This document shows, piece after piece, positions 1 through 7,608 of a stretch of 64,000 bases of DNA. Location: assembly GCF_000406165.1 (NCBI RefSeq), contig NZ_CM001977.1, positions 3,804,808 through 3,868,807 of the forward strand. The letters are read 5' to 3'. The first letter of the stretch is position 1. Each line of letters opens with the position of its first letter. Source of the DNA: Dickeya zeae NCPPB 2538 (GTDB lineage Bacteria > Pseudomonadota > Gammaproteobacteria > Enterobacterales > Enterobacteriaceae). The notes below the pieces were generated by a model that worked only from the letters and a program-made list of their open reading frames with translations, was not told the origin of the DNA and searched no databases. Made by a program: the position numbers and the translations under genes.

Positions 1-64
1 GGGTAAGCAATGTCTTATGGGCCAACGTCACATCAAACACTTTATATTCCTTTACCCCAGCCAT
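1..64 (-). CDS. Start of a siderophore-interacting (ViuB-like) protein, partial
   Basis: Only the first 21 codons lie in the window. The gene starts at an ATG (64..62) behind a purine-rich GAGGTAAAGG stretch and runs off the left edge. The visible peptide, MAGVKEYKVFDVTLAHKTLL, resembles the N-terminus of FAD-binding siderophore-interacting (ferric-siderophore reductase) proteins, which often begin with a VFDV.L...LT motif. Two Fur-like boxes 100-130 bp upstream fit an iron-regulated gene. The family assignment rests on about 20 residues and the iron context, so it is tentative. Confidence 0.45.
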   Translation of the reverse strand, partial: MAGVKEYKVFDVTLAHKTLLT

Positions 65-160
65 AACCTGCCTTTACCTCTTTGTTAGTGACTCCACGGC
101 AACACGCCCCAATAACCGGTTCCGATGCCAAACGTCGACTGTTTTAACATTAAAAAATGC

Positions 161-197
161 TAATGAGAACCATTATTGAATCAATTTTAATTCTCAT
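161..197. promoter_or_regulatory. Two Fur-like boxes
   Basis: TAATGAGAACCATTA (161-175) has perfect 5-bp inverted arms (TAATG/CATTA). A second element at 181-197 reads ATGAGAATTAAAATTGA on the minus strand. Both resemble the AT-rich GATAATGATTATC Fur consensus. They lie upstream of the leftward gene at the window edge and also 100-140 bp upstream of tnaC, so they most likely serve the leftward gene. Inferred by eye, not scored. Confidence 0.45.
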
Positions 198-223
198 ATA
201 AGGCGGTACTGTCAGTGCGGGAT

Positions 224-267
224 TGCCCGCGTGATCACGGTTTTATCCGGTACTTTTGCCCTATTCT
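224..267 (+). promoter_or_regulatory. Possible CRP-dependent promoter of tnaCA
   Basis: A weak CRP-like site (TGCCC-N6-TCACG, 224-239) is centred about 41.5 bp upstream of the start point predicted from a -10-like TATTCT at 262-267. There is no good -35 box, as expected for an activator-dependent promoter. The E. coli tna operon is catabolite-repressed through CRP. The left half-site matches poorly, so this is low confidence. Confidence 0.3.
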
Positions 268-300
268 GATTGTTCGTTATTCACGAGATAAGGAGACCTC

Positions 301-411
301 ATGACACGCATCATCCGGTGTTATCGCCTGAGCCTCTCCGGCGACTGTCGCCCCTGGTTCAACATCGACCACCGCCTTACCGACGATTTCCCACGCTCGC
401 TTCATGCCTGA
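301..411 (+). CDS. tnaC: tnaC, tryptophanase operon leader peptide (36 aa)
   Basis: A 37-codon ORF starting with ATG at 301 and ending with TGA at 409-411, behind a strong AAGGAG (290-295). It contains the TnaC hallmark WFNID (Trp19-Asp23) and a proline (Pro31) exactly 12 residues after the tryptophan, the same spacing as E. coli Trp12/Pro24. In E. coli the nascent peptide binds free tryptophan and stalls the ribosome, blocking Rho and allowing tnaA transcription. About 100 nt separate it from tnaA, where a Rho-loading site would lie. Unlike E. coli TnaC, which stops at the proline, this one continues with RSLHA; the Proteus form also has residues after Pro. The motif spacing makes the identification firm. 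Confidence 0.93.
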   Translation: MTRIIRCYRLSLSGDCRPWFNIDHRLTDDFPRSLHA

Positions 412-510
412 TTCAGCATCTCGCTGATTTTTTCCTTTTATTTCAATTTATTGTTTTTTGACGTCATACAGCGGCAAACCGGCCTGCTGACGGCGTTATG
501 GAGAAAGTGC

Positions 511-1911
511 ATGAAACGCATCCCTGAGCCTTTTCGTATCAAAATGGTAGAAAACATCCGTATGACCACCCGCGACGAACGGGAACGCGCCTTGCAGGAA
601 GCAGGCTACAACCCGTTTTTGTTACGCAGTGAGGATGTCTACATCGACCTGCTGACCGACTCCGGTACCGGCGCCATGAGCGACCGCCAGTGGGCCGGGC
701 TGATGATGGGCGACGAAGCCTATGCCGGGTCGCGCAACTACTACCATCTGTGCGATCAGGTGAAAGCGCTGCTGGGTTATCCGTTCACGATTCCGACTCA
801 TCAGGGCCGTGGCGCGGAACAGATTCTGTTCCCGTGTCTGATTGCCAAAAAGCAACGCGCTGGCGGCGGCAAAAAGCCGGTGTTCATTTCCAACTTCCAT
901 TTTGACACCACTGCGGCCCATGTAGAGCTAAACGGTGCACGCGCCATCAATGTGGTGACCCCCAAAGCCTTCGACACCACCACCTATTACGACTGGAAAG
1001 GCGACTTCGACCTTGACCTGTTACAGACCACCATCGAGCAACACGGTGCGGACAACGTCGTGGCGATCATCACCACCGTCACTTGCAACAGCTCCGGCGG
1101 TCAGCCGATTTCAATGGGCAACATGCGTGAGGTGTATCGCATCGCGCAGCAACACGGGATCCCGGTCGTGATCGACTCGGCCCGGTTTTGCGAAAACGCC
1201 TGGTTTATCAAGCAACGTGAAGCCGGTTATGAGAACCGCTCGATCAAAGCGATCGTCCATGAGATGTACCAGTACGGCGACATGCTCACCATGTCAGCGA
1301 AGAAAGATCCGATGGTGAACATCGGCGGACTGTGCTGTTTTCGCAGCGACGAAGATCTGTTCAACGAGGTACGCATCCGCTGTGTACCGATGGAAGGGTT
1401 TGTGACCTACGGCGGGCTGGCCGGGCGCGACATGGAAGCGCTGGCTATTGGTCTGGAAGAAGGTATGAACGAAGACTACCTGACCTATCGTATCGGCCAG
1501 GTGACCTACCTCGGCGAGCGGCTGCGTGCCGGTGGGATTCCGATTCAATACCCAGTAGGTGGGCATGCGGTGTTTGTCGATGCGAAAAAGCTGCTGCCGC
1601 ATATCCCGGCGGAGCAGTTCCCGGCACAAGCGCTGAATAATGAGCTGTATCTGGAAGCAGGTATCCGCAGTGTGGAAATCGGTTCATTGCTGCTGGGGCG
1701 TGACCCGGACACCGGCGAACAGAAACCGTCGCCGCTGGAACTGCTGCGTCTGACCATTCCGCGTCGGGTGTACACCAACGATCACATGGACTATATCGCC
1801 GACTCGCTGATTGCACTGAAAGAAAGGGCCAGCAGCATCAAAGGTCTGACGTTCACCTATGAGCCGCCGGTATTGCGCCACTTTGTCGCCCGGCTGAAAC
1901 CGGTGGAATAA
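511..1911 (+). CDS. tnaA: Tryptophanase (tryptophan indole-lyase)
   Basis: PLP-dependent enzyme splitting L-tryptophan into indole, pyruvate and ammonia. The 466-aa product matches the Proteus-type tryptophanase along its length, starting MKRIPEPFRIKMVENIR. The PLP-binding lysine lies in MSAKKDPMV (Lys264/Lys265), and the C-terminal GRDPDTGEQ and RLTIPRRVYT blocks are typical. I chose the ATG at 511 because GGAG (500-503) is well placed and family members begin there; an in-frame ATG at 451 adds 20 residues without homology. Tyrosine phenol-lyase is a close relative, but the C-terminal half reads as tryptophanase, and a tnaC leader precedes it. No tnaB permease follows; the next genes are sgrS/sgrR. 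It implies indole production. Confidence 0.95.
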   Translation: MKRIPEPFRIKMVENIRMTTRDERERALQEAGYNPFLLRSEDVYIDLLTDSGTGAMSDRQWAGLMMGDEAYAGSRNYYHLCDQVKALLGYPFTIPTHQGRGAEQILFPCLIAKKQRAGGGKKPVFISNFHFDTTAAHVELNGARAINVVTPKAFDTTTYYDWKGDFDLDLLQTTIEQHGADNVVAIITTVTCNSSGGQPISMGNMREVYRIAQQHGIPVVIDSARFCENAWFIKQREAGYENRSIKAIVHEMYQYGDMLTMSAKKDPMVNIGGLCCFRSDEDLFNEVRIRCVPMEGFVTYGGLAGRDMEALAIGLEEGMNEDYLTYRIGQVTYLGERLRAGGIPIQYPVGGHAVFVDAKKLLPHIPAEQFPAQALNNELYLEAGIRSVEIGSLLLGRDPDTGEQKPSPLELLRLTIPRRVYTNDHMDYIADSLIALKERASSIKGLTFTYEPPVLRHFVARLKPVE

Positions 1912-1934
1912 CGCGCCACCATAAAACCTGCCAT

Positions 1935-1964
1935 AAAAAAAGCCAGCGGAGCACTCCGCTGGCT
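1935..1964 (-). terminator. SgrS intrinsic terminator / Hfq tail
   Basis: AGCCAGCGGAG (1941-1951) pairs with CTCCGCTGGCT (1954-1964). On the minus strand the stem is followed by seven U (T-run opposite 1935-1940 plus the stem end). On the plus strand there is no T-run, so it ends SgrS and not tnaA. A terminal hairpin with oligo-U is also the Hfq contact in this RNA class. Confidence 0.85.
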
Positions 1965-2041
1965 GGTGAACAGCACCATTACTCAGAACACTGTGGCGGT
2001 TTCCCGCCGCCGTTCTCACTCTCATTCGATAGCCACCGGCA

Positions 2042-2200
2042 TTACAGCCAGCGGCGATACTCTTCCTCGTCCATATCCTGGATCTGCCACTGCGTAACCT
2101 GTAACAGCAATGCCATTCGCTGTGGAGCGGTGAGTCCCCCCCACCCCCGACGACAGCCTCGGCAAAGCCAGCGACGATAAAAGCGGAATAACCGGCACAT
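2042..2200 (-). CDS. sgrT: SgrT, small glucose-PTS inhibitor peptide inside SgrS (52 aa)
   Basis: A 52-codon ORF lies within the SgrS transcript, starting with ATG at 2200 behind GGGGAGG and ending with TAA at 2044-2042, upstream of the base-pairing region as in E. coli. The core L(T)APQRMALLLQVTQW matches E. coli SgrT (LSVPQRLTMLEGLMQW) in the PQR and QW positions. E. coli SgrT acts on the PtsG permease to block glucose uptake. Here the peptide is nine residues longer, with an acidic then basic tail ending EEEYRRWL. The codons for RRGWGG run through a G5-T-G7 stretch (2136-2148). The frame is intact across it. Confidence 0.8.
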   Translation of the reverse strand: MCRLFRFYRRWLCRGCRRGWGGLTAPQRMALLLQVTQWQIQDMDEEEYRRWL

Positions 2201-2311
2201 AGAGCCTCCCCTTCACGACGGTTCGCGTACAGAACCATTCACTGCTATTCAGTATCCGCGTAATATAGGGAAAAATATATTGATGACCTTGAGTCGTGGA
2301 GTTCCCCTTTT

Positions 2312-3979
2312 ATGTCCTCCCCACGCCTGCAACAACAATTCGTTCGGTTATGGCAATGCCTGCAAGGTCAGGATACTGACACTACGCTGCAGGAACTGGC
2401 CGGGTTGCTCAGTTGCTCCCGTCGCCATGTCCGCTCGCTACTCAACGCCATGCAACAACAAGGCTGGCTCACCTGGCAGGCAGAAGCCGGGCGTGGTAAA
2501 CGCTCGCGTCTCAGCTTTCTCTACACGGGATTAACCCTGCAACAGCAGCGGGCCGAAGACCTGCTGGAGCAGGACCGCATCGACCAGTTGGTACAACTGG
2601 TGGGTGACAAGGAAACCGTACGCCAGATGCTGATGTCACACCTTGGCCGCAGCGTGCGCCAGGGCCGCCACCTGCTGAGAATCCTCTACTATCGACCGAT
2701 GCATAATCTGCTGCCCGGTAGTGCGTTACGGCGCTCGGAAACCCACATCGCCCGCCAGATTTTCAGCGGGCTGACCAGCCTAAATGAGGAAAATGGGGAA
2801 CTGTTACCGGATATCGCACACCACTGGCAGGCGTTGTCACCCTTGCACTGGCGTTTCTACTTGCGCCCGGCGATTCGCTTCCACCACGGCCGGGAACTGA
2901 CGATGGAAGACGTGATCACCTCGTTATCCCGGTTAACGTCGCTGCCGCTGTTTTCCCATTTAGCCGACATCTCGTCACCGACGCCGTTCGTGCTGGATAT
3001 CCGGCTCAGCATGCCGGACGACTGGCTACCGTGGTTGCTCGGCAGCGTACCGGCCATGATCCTGCCGCAAGAATGGCCAACGCTGCCGGACTTTATCCGT
3101 CAACCCGTAGGCACCGGGCCCTATAAGGTGGTGCGCAATTCCCCCAATCAGTTAAAAATTGCCGCGTTTGACGATTACTTCGGCTACCGGGCGCTGATTG
3201 ATGAGGTCAGTATCTGGGTACTACCCGACGCCCCGACCATCCCCGCTTGTACCGTCACGCTGCAAGGCGATGACACCATCGACAATGAACTGGAGAATCG
3301 GCTCGAAGAAGGCTGTTATTTCCTGCTGTTTGACCGCCGTTCTGCGCCAATGACAGACCCAGAGGTCCGCCACTGGCTGTGTCAGGTATTAAGCCCGGTA
3401 GCGATGCTTGCCCTGGCGGACAGCCCATACCAGAGTGACTGGTCTCCTGCCTATGGCTTGCTCCCGCGCTGGCATCACAGCCCACCGCGCGCGGTACGGG
3501 AAAAACCGGCCGGGCTGACCCACCTCACGCTCACTTACTACCGTGACCACCCTGAGTACGCGGTGATAAGCGACATCATGAGCCGCTTGCTGGCATCACA
3601 CGGCGTCACACTGACACTACGCAGCCTGGAATTCGACGCCTGGTGCCAGGGCACCGATGTCGGCGATATCTGGCTCGGTAGCGCCAACGTCTATCTGCCG
3701 CTGGAGTTTTCGCTGTTCGCGATGCTGTATGAACTGCCGTTGCTGCGACACTGTTTGGGGGAAGAGGAACTGGATAGCACCGCACGCCAGTGGCGTCAGG
3801 GTGAACTGTCGCTGGCAGAGTGGAGCCAGTCGCTGGTCAGTAACCAGCAACTTCACCCGCTATTCCATCACTGGTTGCGCTTGCAGGGGCAGGCCAACAT
3901 GCGAGGGCTGCACATGAATACGCTGGGTTGGTTCGATTTCAAGTCGGCCTGGTTCGCGCCGCCCGCCCCCACCACCTGA
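2312..3979 (+). CDS. sgrR: SgrR, transcriptional activator of sgrS
   Basis: 555-residue two-domain regulator. Residues about 1-115 form an N-terminal winged helix DNA-binding domain (LSCSRRHVRSLLNAMQQQGW). From about residue 165 onward it resembles periplasmic solute-binding proteins (SBP_bac_5), thought to sense a small metabolite inside the cell. Long stretches match E. coli SgrR, for example RAEDLLEQDRIDQLVQLVGD. It activates sgrS, transcribed divergently 57 bp away, and represses itself in E. coli. Start ATG at 2312 follows a weak GGAG at 2299-2302 and matches the family N-terminus. The neighbouring thiBPQ genes are also adjacent in E. coli. Confidence 0.95.
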   Translation: MSSPRLQQQFVRLWQCLQGQDTDTTLQELAGLLSCSRRHVRSLLNAMQQQGWLTWQAEAGRGKRSRLSFLYTGLTLQQQRAEDLLEQDRIDQLVQLVGDKETVRQMLMSHLGRSVRQGRHLLRILYYRPMHNLLPGSALRRSETHIARQIFSGLTSLNEENGELLPDIAHHWQALSPLHWRFYLRPAIRFHHGRELTMEDVITSLSRLTSLPLFSHLADISSPTPFVLDIRLSMPDDWLPWLLGSVPAMILPQEWPTLPDFIRQPVGTGPYKVVRNSPNQLKIAAFDDYFGYRALIDEVSIWVLPDAPTIPACTVTLQGDDTIDNELENRLEEGCYFLLFDRRSAPMTDPEVRHWLCQVLSPVAMLALADSPYQSDWSPAYGLLPRWHHSPPRAVREKPAGLTHLTLTYYRDHPEYAVISDIMSRLLASHGVTLTLRSLEFDAWCQGTDVGDIWLGSANVYLPLEFSLFAMLYELPLLRHCLGEEELDSTARQWRQGELSLAEWSQSLVSNQQLHPLFHHWLRLQGQANMRGLHMNTLGWFDFKSAWFAPPAPTT

Positions 3980-4039
3980 CCCTCCGCTCCCCGTCATGGC
4001 GCTTTTCCTGATGTGACAAACACTTTACAATGGTGCCGT

Positions 4040-4180
4040 TCTCAACGGGGTGCGGCCCCAACATTCATGTACGCGTCGTCATGTACCAAGAGTCATGCAC
4101 GAAAAGCCATGTACGTTTGCGCCGCTGAGAAAATACCCGTCGAACCTGATCCGGTTAATACCGGCGAAGGGATTTGAGAC
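4040..4180 (+). promoter_or_regulatory. TPP (thi-box) riboswitch of thiBPQ
   Basis: All conserved THI-box elements are present in order: CTCAACGGGGTGC (4041-4053), GCTGAGAAAATACCCGTCGA (4124-4143), ACCTGATCCGGTTAATACCGG and GCGAAGGGATTTGAG (to 4178). A -10-like TACAAT at 4026-4031 puts transcription start right before it. TPP binding turns off the downstream thiamine importer in relatives. The P3 arm is closed by GCGGC (4052-4056) with GCCGC (4121-4125) and holds about 64 nt between, far more than in the E. coli thiB element; four 14-nt repeats fill it. The riboswitch ends 53 nt before the thiB start, room for translational or transcriptional control. Confidence 0.95.
4066..4121 (+). repeat. 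Four 14-nt tandem repeats in the riboswitch P3 loop
   Basis: CATGTACG-like units start at exactly 4066, 4080, 4094 and 4108. The units read CATGTACG, CATGTACC, CATGCACG, CATGTACG, each followed by a 6-nt spacer (CGTCGT, AAGAGT, AAAAGC, TTTGCG). The period is constant while the spacers differ. CATG and GTAC are self-complementary, so copies could pair with each other in small helices. They lie entirely inside the variable P3 arm, so the conserved TPP core is untouched. Confidence 0.85.
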
Positions 4181-4233
4181 TGCATTCTGCTTGCTCAAAG
4201 ACCTTTGCCGCCTTCAACAATTTGGAGCGCAAA

Positions 4234-5217
4234 GTGTTAAAGAAATTATTGTCCTGCCTGTTATTGCTGTCCGCCCCTGTGTTTGCCAAACCCATTCTGA
4301 CGGTCTACACCTACGATTCGTTCGCCTCGGAGTGGGGCCCCGGCCCGGCGGTCAAAACCGCGTTTGAAAAAGAGTGCGACTGTGAGCTGAAATTCGTGGC
4401 GCTGGAAGATGGCGTCGCCCTGCTCAACCGCCTGCGAATGGAAGGTAAAAATACGTCGGCGGATGTGGTGCTGGGGTTGGATAACAATCTGGTACAAGCC
4501 GCAGCACAGACCGGCCTGTTCGCCCCGCATGGCGTGAACACCAGCACGCTGACAGTGCCCGGTGGTTGGCACAACGAGACCTTCCTGCCGTTCGACTACG
4601 GCTATTTCGCCTTCGTCTATAACAAAGACAAACTGAAAAACCCGCCGAAAAGCCTGCATGAATTGGTGGAAAGCAACCAACCGTGGAAAGTGATCTACGA
4701 AGATCCGCGCACCAGCACTCCGGGGCTGGGGTTACTGTTGTGGATGCAAAAAGTGTATGGCGACAAAGCACCACTTGCCTGGCAGAAACTGGCGGCGAAA
4801 ACCGTCACCGTCACCAAAGGTTGGAGTGAAGCCTACGGCCTGTTCCTGAAAGGTGAAGCCGATTTGGTACTGAGCTACACCACCTCACCGGCCTACCATC
4901 TCATCGCTGAGAAAAAAGACAGCTATGCCGCCGCCAACTTCAGCGAAGGCCACTATATGCAGGTCGAAGTCGCCGCCTCACTGGCTGGCAGTAAAAACCC
5001 GCAGCTGGCGGCACGCTTCCTGCAATTTATGATAAGCCCCACTGTTCAACAGCTCATTCCGACCACCAACTGGATGTACCCGGTGATCAAAACCGAGCTG
5101 CCTGAGGGCTACAACACCCTGACGCTGCCAGCCAGCGCGCTGGAGTTTTCCCCACAGCAAGTCGCAGAACAGCGAGCGAATTGGGTTCAGGCATGGCAGC
5201 GCGCCGTCAGCCGCTGA
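4234..5217 (+). CDS. thiB: Thiamine/TPP-binding periplasmic protein
   Basis: Periplasmic binding component of the ThiBPQ importer for thiamine, its monophosphate and diphosphate. The 327-aa product begins with a signal peptide (VLKKLLSCLLLLSAPVFA, cleavage before KPILTVYTYDS) and matches E. coli TbpA throughout (PGGWHNETFLPFDYGYFAFV, DPRTSTPGLGLLLWMQKVYG). I chose a GTG start at 4234 because TTTGGAG (4221-4227) is correctly spaced and the signal peptide begins there. The longer frame from 4174 begins at a TTG inside the riboswitch and is an artefact. The stop codon lies 25 nt inside the thiP start, indicating translational coupling. Confidence 0.95.
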   Translation: MLKKLLSCLLLLSAPVFAKPILTVYTYDSFASEWGPGPAVKTAFEKECDCELKFVALEDGVALLNRLRMEGKNTSADVVLGLDNNLVQAAAQTGLFAPHGVNTSTLTVPGGWHNETFLPFDYGYFAFVYNKDKLKNPPKSLHELVESNQPWKVIYEDPRTSTPGLGLLLWMQKVYGDKAPLAWQKLAAKTVTVTKGWSEAYGLFLKGEADLVLSYTTSPAYHLIAEKKDSYAAANFSEGHYMQVEVAASLAGSKNPQLAARFLQFMISPTVQQLIPTTNWMYPVIKTELPEGYNTLTLPASALEFSPQQVAEQRANWVQAWQRAVSR

Positions 5218-6802
5218 TCCCAGGCTGGCTGTGGCCGGGGTTGCTGGCCGCGGTTCTGTTGATCGCAACTGCGGCACTGGCGTTCGGCGCACTGTGGCTG
5301 GACGCCCCCCTACCCCCTGGCTGTCGCTGTGGAATGACAGCTACCTGTGGCATGTCATTCGCTTCAGCTTTTGGCAGGCGTTATTGTCTGCTCTGCTTTC
5401 CACTTTGCCCGCGCTATTTCTGGCGCGGGCGTTGTATCGTCGCCGTTTTCCCGGTCATCGCCTGCTGTTGCGGTTGTGCGCGATGACGCTGGTACTGCCG
5501 GTGTTGGTAGCCGTGTTCGGTATACTCAGCGTCTATGGCCGGGAAGGCTGGCTGGCCCGTCTGCTGATGCAGGTGGGCATCGAATACCGGTTTTCGCCTT
5601 ACGGCTTGCAGGGCATCCTGCTGGCCCATGTCTTTTTTAATCTGCCGTTGGCAACGCGACTGTTCTTGCAGGCGCTGGAAGGCATTGCGACCGAACAACG
5701 CCAGTTGGCAGCCCAACTCGGTCTGCGCGGCTGGTACTTCTTCCGTCTGGTGGAGTGGCCGTGGCTACGCCGCCAGCTCTTACCCGCCGGGGCACTGATT
5801 TTCATGCTGTGCTTTGCCAGCTTTGCTACCGTGCTGGCGCTGGGCGGTGGCCCGCAGGCGACGACCATCGAACTGGCTATCTATCAGGCGTTAAACTTTG
5901 ACTATGACCCTGCGCGGGCCGCGCTGCTGGCGCTGTTGCAGATGGTCTGTTGTCTGGGGCTGGTGTTACTCAGCCAACGACTAAGCCGGTTATTGGCAGT
6001 AGGCGTCAGCAACCGCCAGCGCTGGCGCGACCCACAGGACAGCCTGTTTAGCCGGGTCACCGATACGCTACTGATTACAGCAGCGCTGTTATTGTTGTTG
6101 CCACCGCTCCTGGCCGTCTTCGCTGATGGGCTAAATCGCTCGCTGCCAGACGTATTGCGCCAGCCTGCACTATGGCAAACGCTCTGGACTTCACTGCGTA
6201 TTGCGCTGGCGGCCGGTGCGCTCAGCGTAGCGTTAACCCTGATGTTATTGTGGAGCAGCCGTGAACTGAAACTGCGTCAGCAACGGTTAGCCGCCCAGTG
6301 GCTGGACCTGAGCGGGATGCTGATTCTGGCGATGCCGGGCATTGTGCTGGCGTCAGGGTTTTTCCTGCTATTCAATCGAACCATCGGGCTACCCTCCTCC
6401 CCTTACGGGCTGGTGGTGCTGACCAATGCGCTGCTGGCCATTCCCTATGCGATGAAAGTGCTGGAAAACCCGATGACGGACACCGCCGCACGTTACAGCT
6501 TGTTGTGTCAGTCACTGGATATTCGTGGCTGGAATCGACTCAGGGTGGTGGAACTGAAGGCGCTACGCGCGCCTATTGCACAGGCGCTGGCCTTTGCTTG
6601 TGTATTATCGGTGGGTGATTTCGGCATCATCGCGCTATTTGGCAACGAGCAGTTTCGCACCCTGCCGTTTTACCTTTATCAACAAATCGGCGCGTATCGC
6701 AGTGCCGATGGCGCGGTAACGGCGCTGCTACTGTTGGTATTGTGCTTTACGCTGTTTACCCTGATTGAGAAACTGGCAGGCTTACATGATAGCGCTCCAT
6801 AA
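5193..6802 (+). pseudogene. thiP: thiP, thiamine ABC permease, frameshifted near its start
   Basis: Inner-membrane permease of ThiBPQ, two repeats of membrane segments with ABC-permease loops. The start MAARRQPLIPGW (ATG 5193) is in one frame; PWLSLWNDSYLWHVIRFSFW and all the rest are in another. The shift falls in GACGCCCCCCTACCCCCTGG (5301-5320). Restoring one C gives DAPPTPW, the same length as E. coli NAPQDDW, so one base is missing. The remaining ~500 codons are intact and conserved, with no other lesion, which points to a very recent mutation, a sequencing error at the C-run, or slippage. It overlaps thiB by 25 nt and thiQ by 17 nt. If real, thiamine import would be lost but not thiamine synthesis. 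Confidence 0.88.
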
Positions 6803-7478
6803 GTTGACCTACCTCTACCAACACCTGCCGATGCGCTTCGATTTACAGGTGCAACCCGGCGAGCGCCTTGCCATTCTGGGCCCGAGTGGCGCGGGGAAAA
6901 GTACCCTGCTGAGCCTGATAGCGGGCTTTCTGTCAGCCGATAGCGGCCAGTTACAGCTTAACGGGCAGGATCATGCTGCCACACCACCGGCGAAACGCCC
7001 GGTGTCGATCCTGTTTCAGGAAAACAACCTGTTCCCCCATCTGACGCTGGCGCAGAATATCGCCCTTGGCCTGCATCCCGGCCTGAAATTAAGTGCGGAC
7101 CAGCAGCAAACGCTACGTGATATCGCGGGCCGCATGGGGCTTTCGCCACTGCTGGAACGCCTGCCGTCGCAGGTGTCTGGTGGGCAACGCCAACGGGCGG
7201 CACTGGCGCGTTGCCTGATTCGCCAGCAACCAATCCTGCTGCTGGATGAACCGTTTTCCGCACTCGATCCGGCGCTGCGTCAGGAAATGCTGTCACTGGT
7301 GGATGAGATTTGCCGCGAACGGCACCTGACGCTATTAATGGTGTCACACCAGTTGGAAGACGCCATACGCATTGCGCCACGCAGCATACTGGTGGTAGAC
7401 GGCCGAATCTATCACGATGGCCAGACCAGCGAACTGGCGCAGCATGCACAGGCTGCGAAAATACTGGGGCTGGGATGA
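6786..7478 (+). CDS. thiQ: Thiamine ABC transporter ATPase
   Basis: Cytoplasmic ATPase that powers ThiBPQ. 230 residues with Walker A GPSGAGKST (32-40), Q-loop at Gln78, signature VSGGQRQR (130-137) and Walker B ILLLDEP (150-156). The ATG at 6786 lies 17 nt inside the end of thiP and gives the family N-terminus MIALHKLTY; an upstream ATG at 6765 would add seven residues with no homology. The gene itself is intact, although its partner thiP is frameshifted. No terminator is evident between it and the ilvB control region. Confidence 0.94.
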   Translation: MIALHKLTYLYQHLPMRFDLQVQPGERLAILGPSGAGKSTLLSLIAGFLSADSGQLQLNGQDHAATPPAKRPVSILFQENNLFPHLTLAQNIALGLHPGLKLSADQQQTLRDIAGRMGLSPLLERLPSQVSGGQRQRAALARCLIRQQPILLLDEPFSALDPALRQEMLSLVDEICRERHLTLLMVSHQLEDAIRIAPRSILVVDGRIYHDGQTSELAQHAQAAKILGLG

Positions 7479-7496
7479 CAAACACCCCATTTAAAA

Positions 7497-7569
7497 TGTG
7501 ACATTAAGCACATTTCTGTGGTTTGGCTGTGTTGAAGCCTTGTCTATTTTTCCGCGCTCATGGTTATAT
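7497..7569 (+). promoter_or_regulatory. ilvBN promoter with CRP site
   Basis: TGTGACATTAAGCACA (7497-7512) is a good CRP site (TGTGA-N6-GCACA). A -35-like TTGTCT (7540-7545) and -10-like TTATAT (7564-7569) sit 18 bp apart, predicting a start near 7576. That puts the CRP site at about -71.5, a class I position on the same face of the helix as -61.5. ilvBN is CRP-activated in E. coli. The promoter boxes are inferred. Confidence 0.6.
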
Positions 7570-7608
7570 GGGAGCGCAAATTAACCAAAACGAACATTAA
7601 GGTTACCC

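Larger units (their letters stand above)
1934..2255 (-). ncRNA. sgrS: SgrS, Hfq-dependent sugar-phosphate stress small RNA
   Basis: Divergent from sgrR, as in E. coli. The minus strand has a -10-like TATATT (2267-2262), the sgrT frame, a conserved pairing region and a terminator with a U-run. The pairing region at 1972-1991 reads GTGTTCTGAGTAATGGTGCT, close to the E. coli SgrS stretch GTGTGACTGAGTATTGGTGT that pairs with the ptsG mRNA start (shared core CTGAGTA.TGGTG). In E. coli, SgrS blocks translation of glucose-transporter mRNAs and promotes their decay when sugar phosphates accumulate. The 5' end is inferred from the -10 box. At about 320 nt it is longer than the 227-nt E. coli RNA. Its other neighbour is tnaA, not setA. 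Confidence 0.88.

Noticed and set aside
270..461. 63-codon frame over the tnaA leader
   Set aside because: It overlaps tnaC in another frame, lacks a ribosome site and has no recognisable features; tnaC has the WFNID motif and AAGGAG.
1684..2238. 184-codon leftward frame covering sgrT and the end of tnaA
   Set aside because: It is an antisense shadow of tnaA plus another frame of sgrS; SgrT fits a different frame with family motifs.
4174..4233. N-terminal extension of ThiB
   Set aside because: Begins at a TTG inside the riboswitch; the signal peptide and ribosome site fix the start at GTG 4234.
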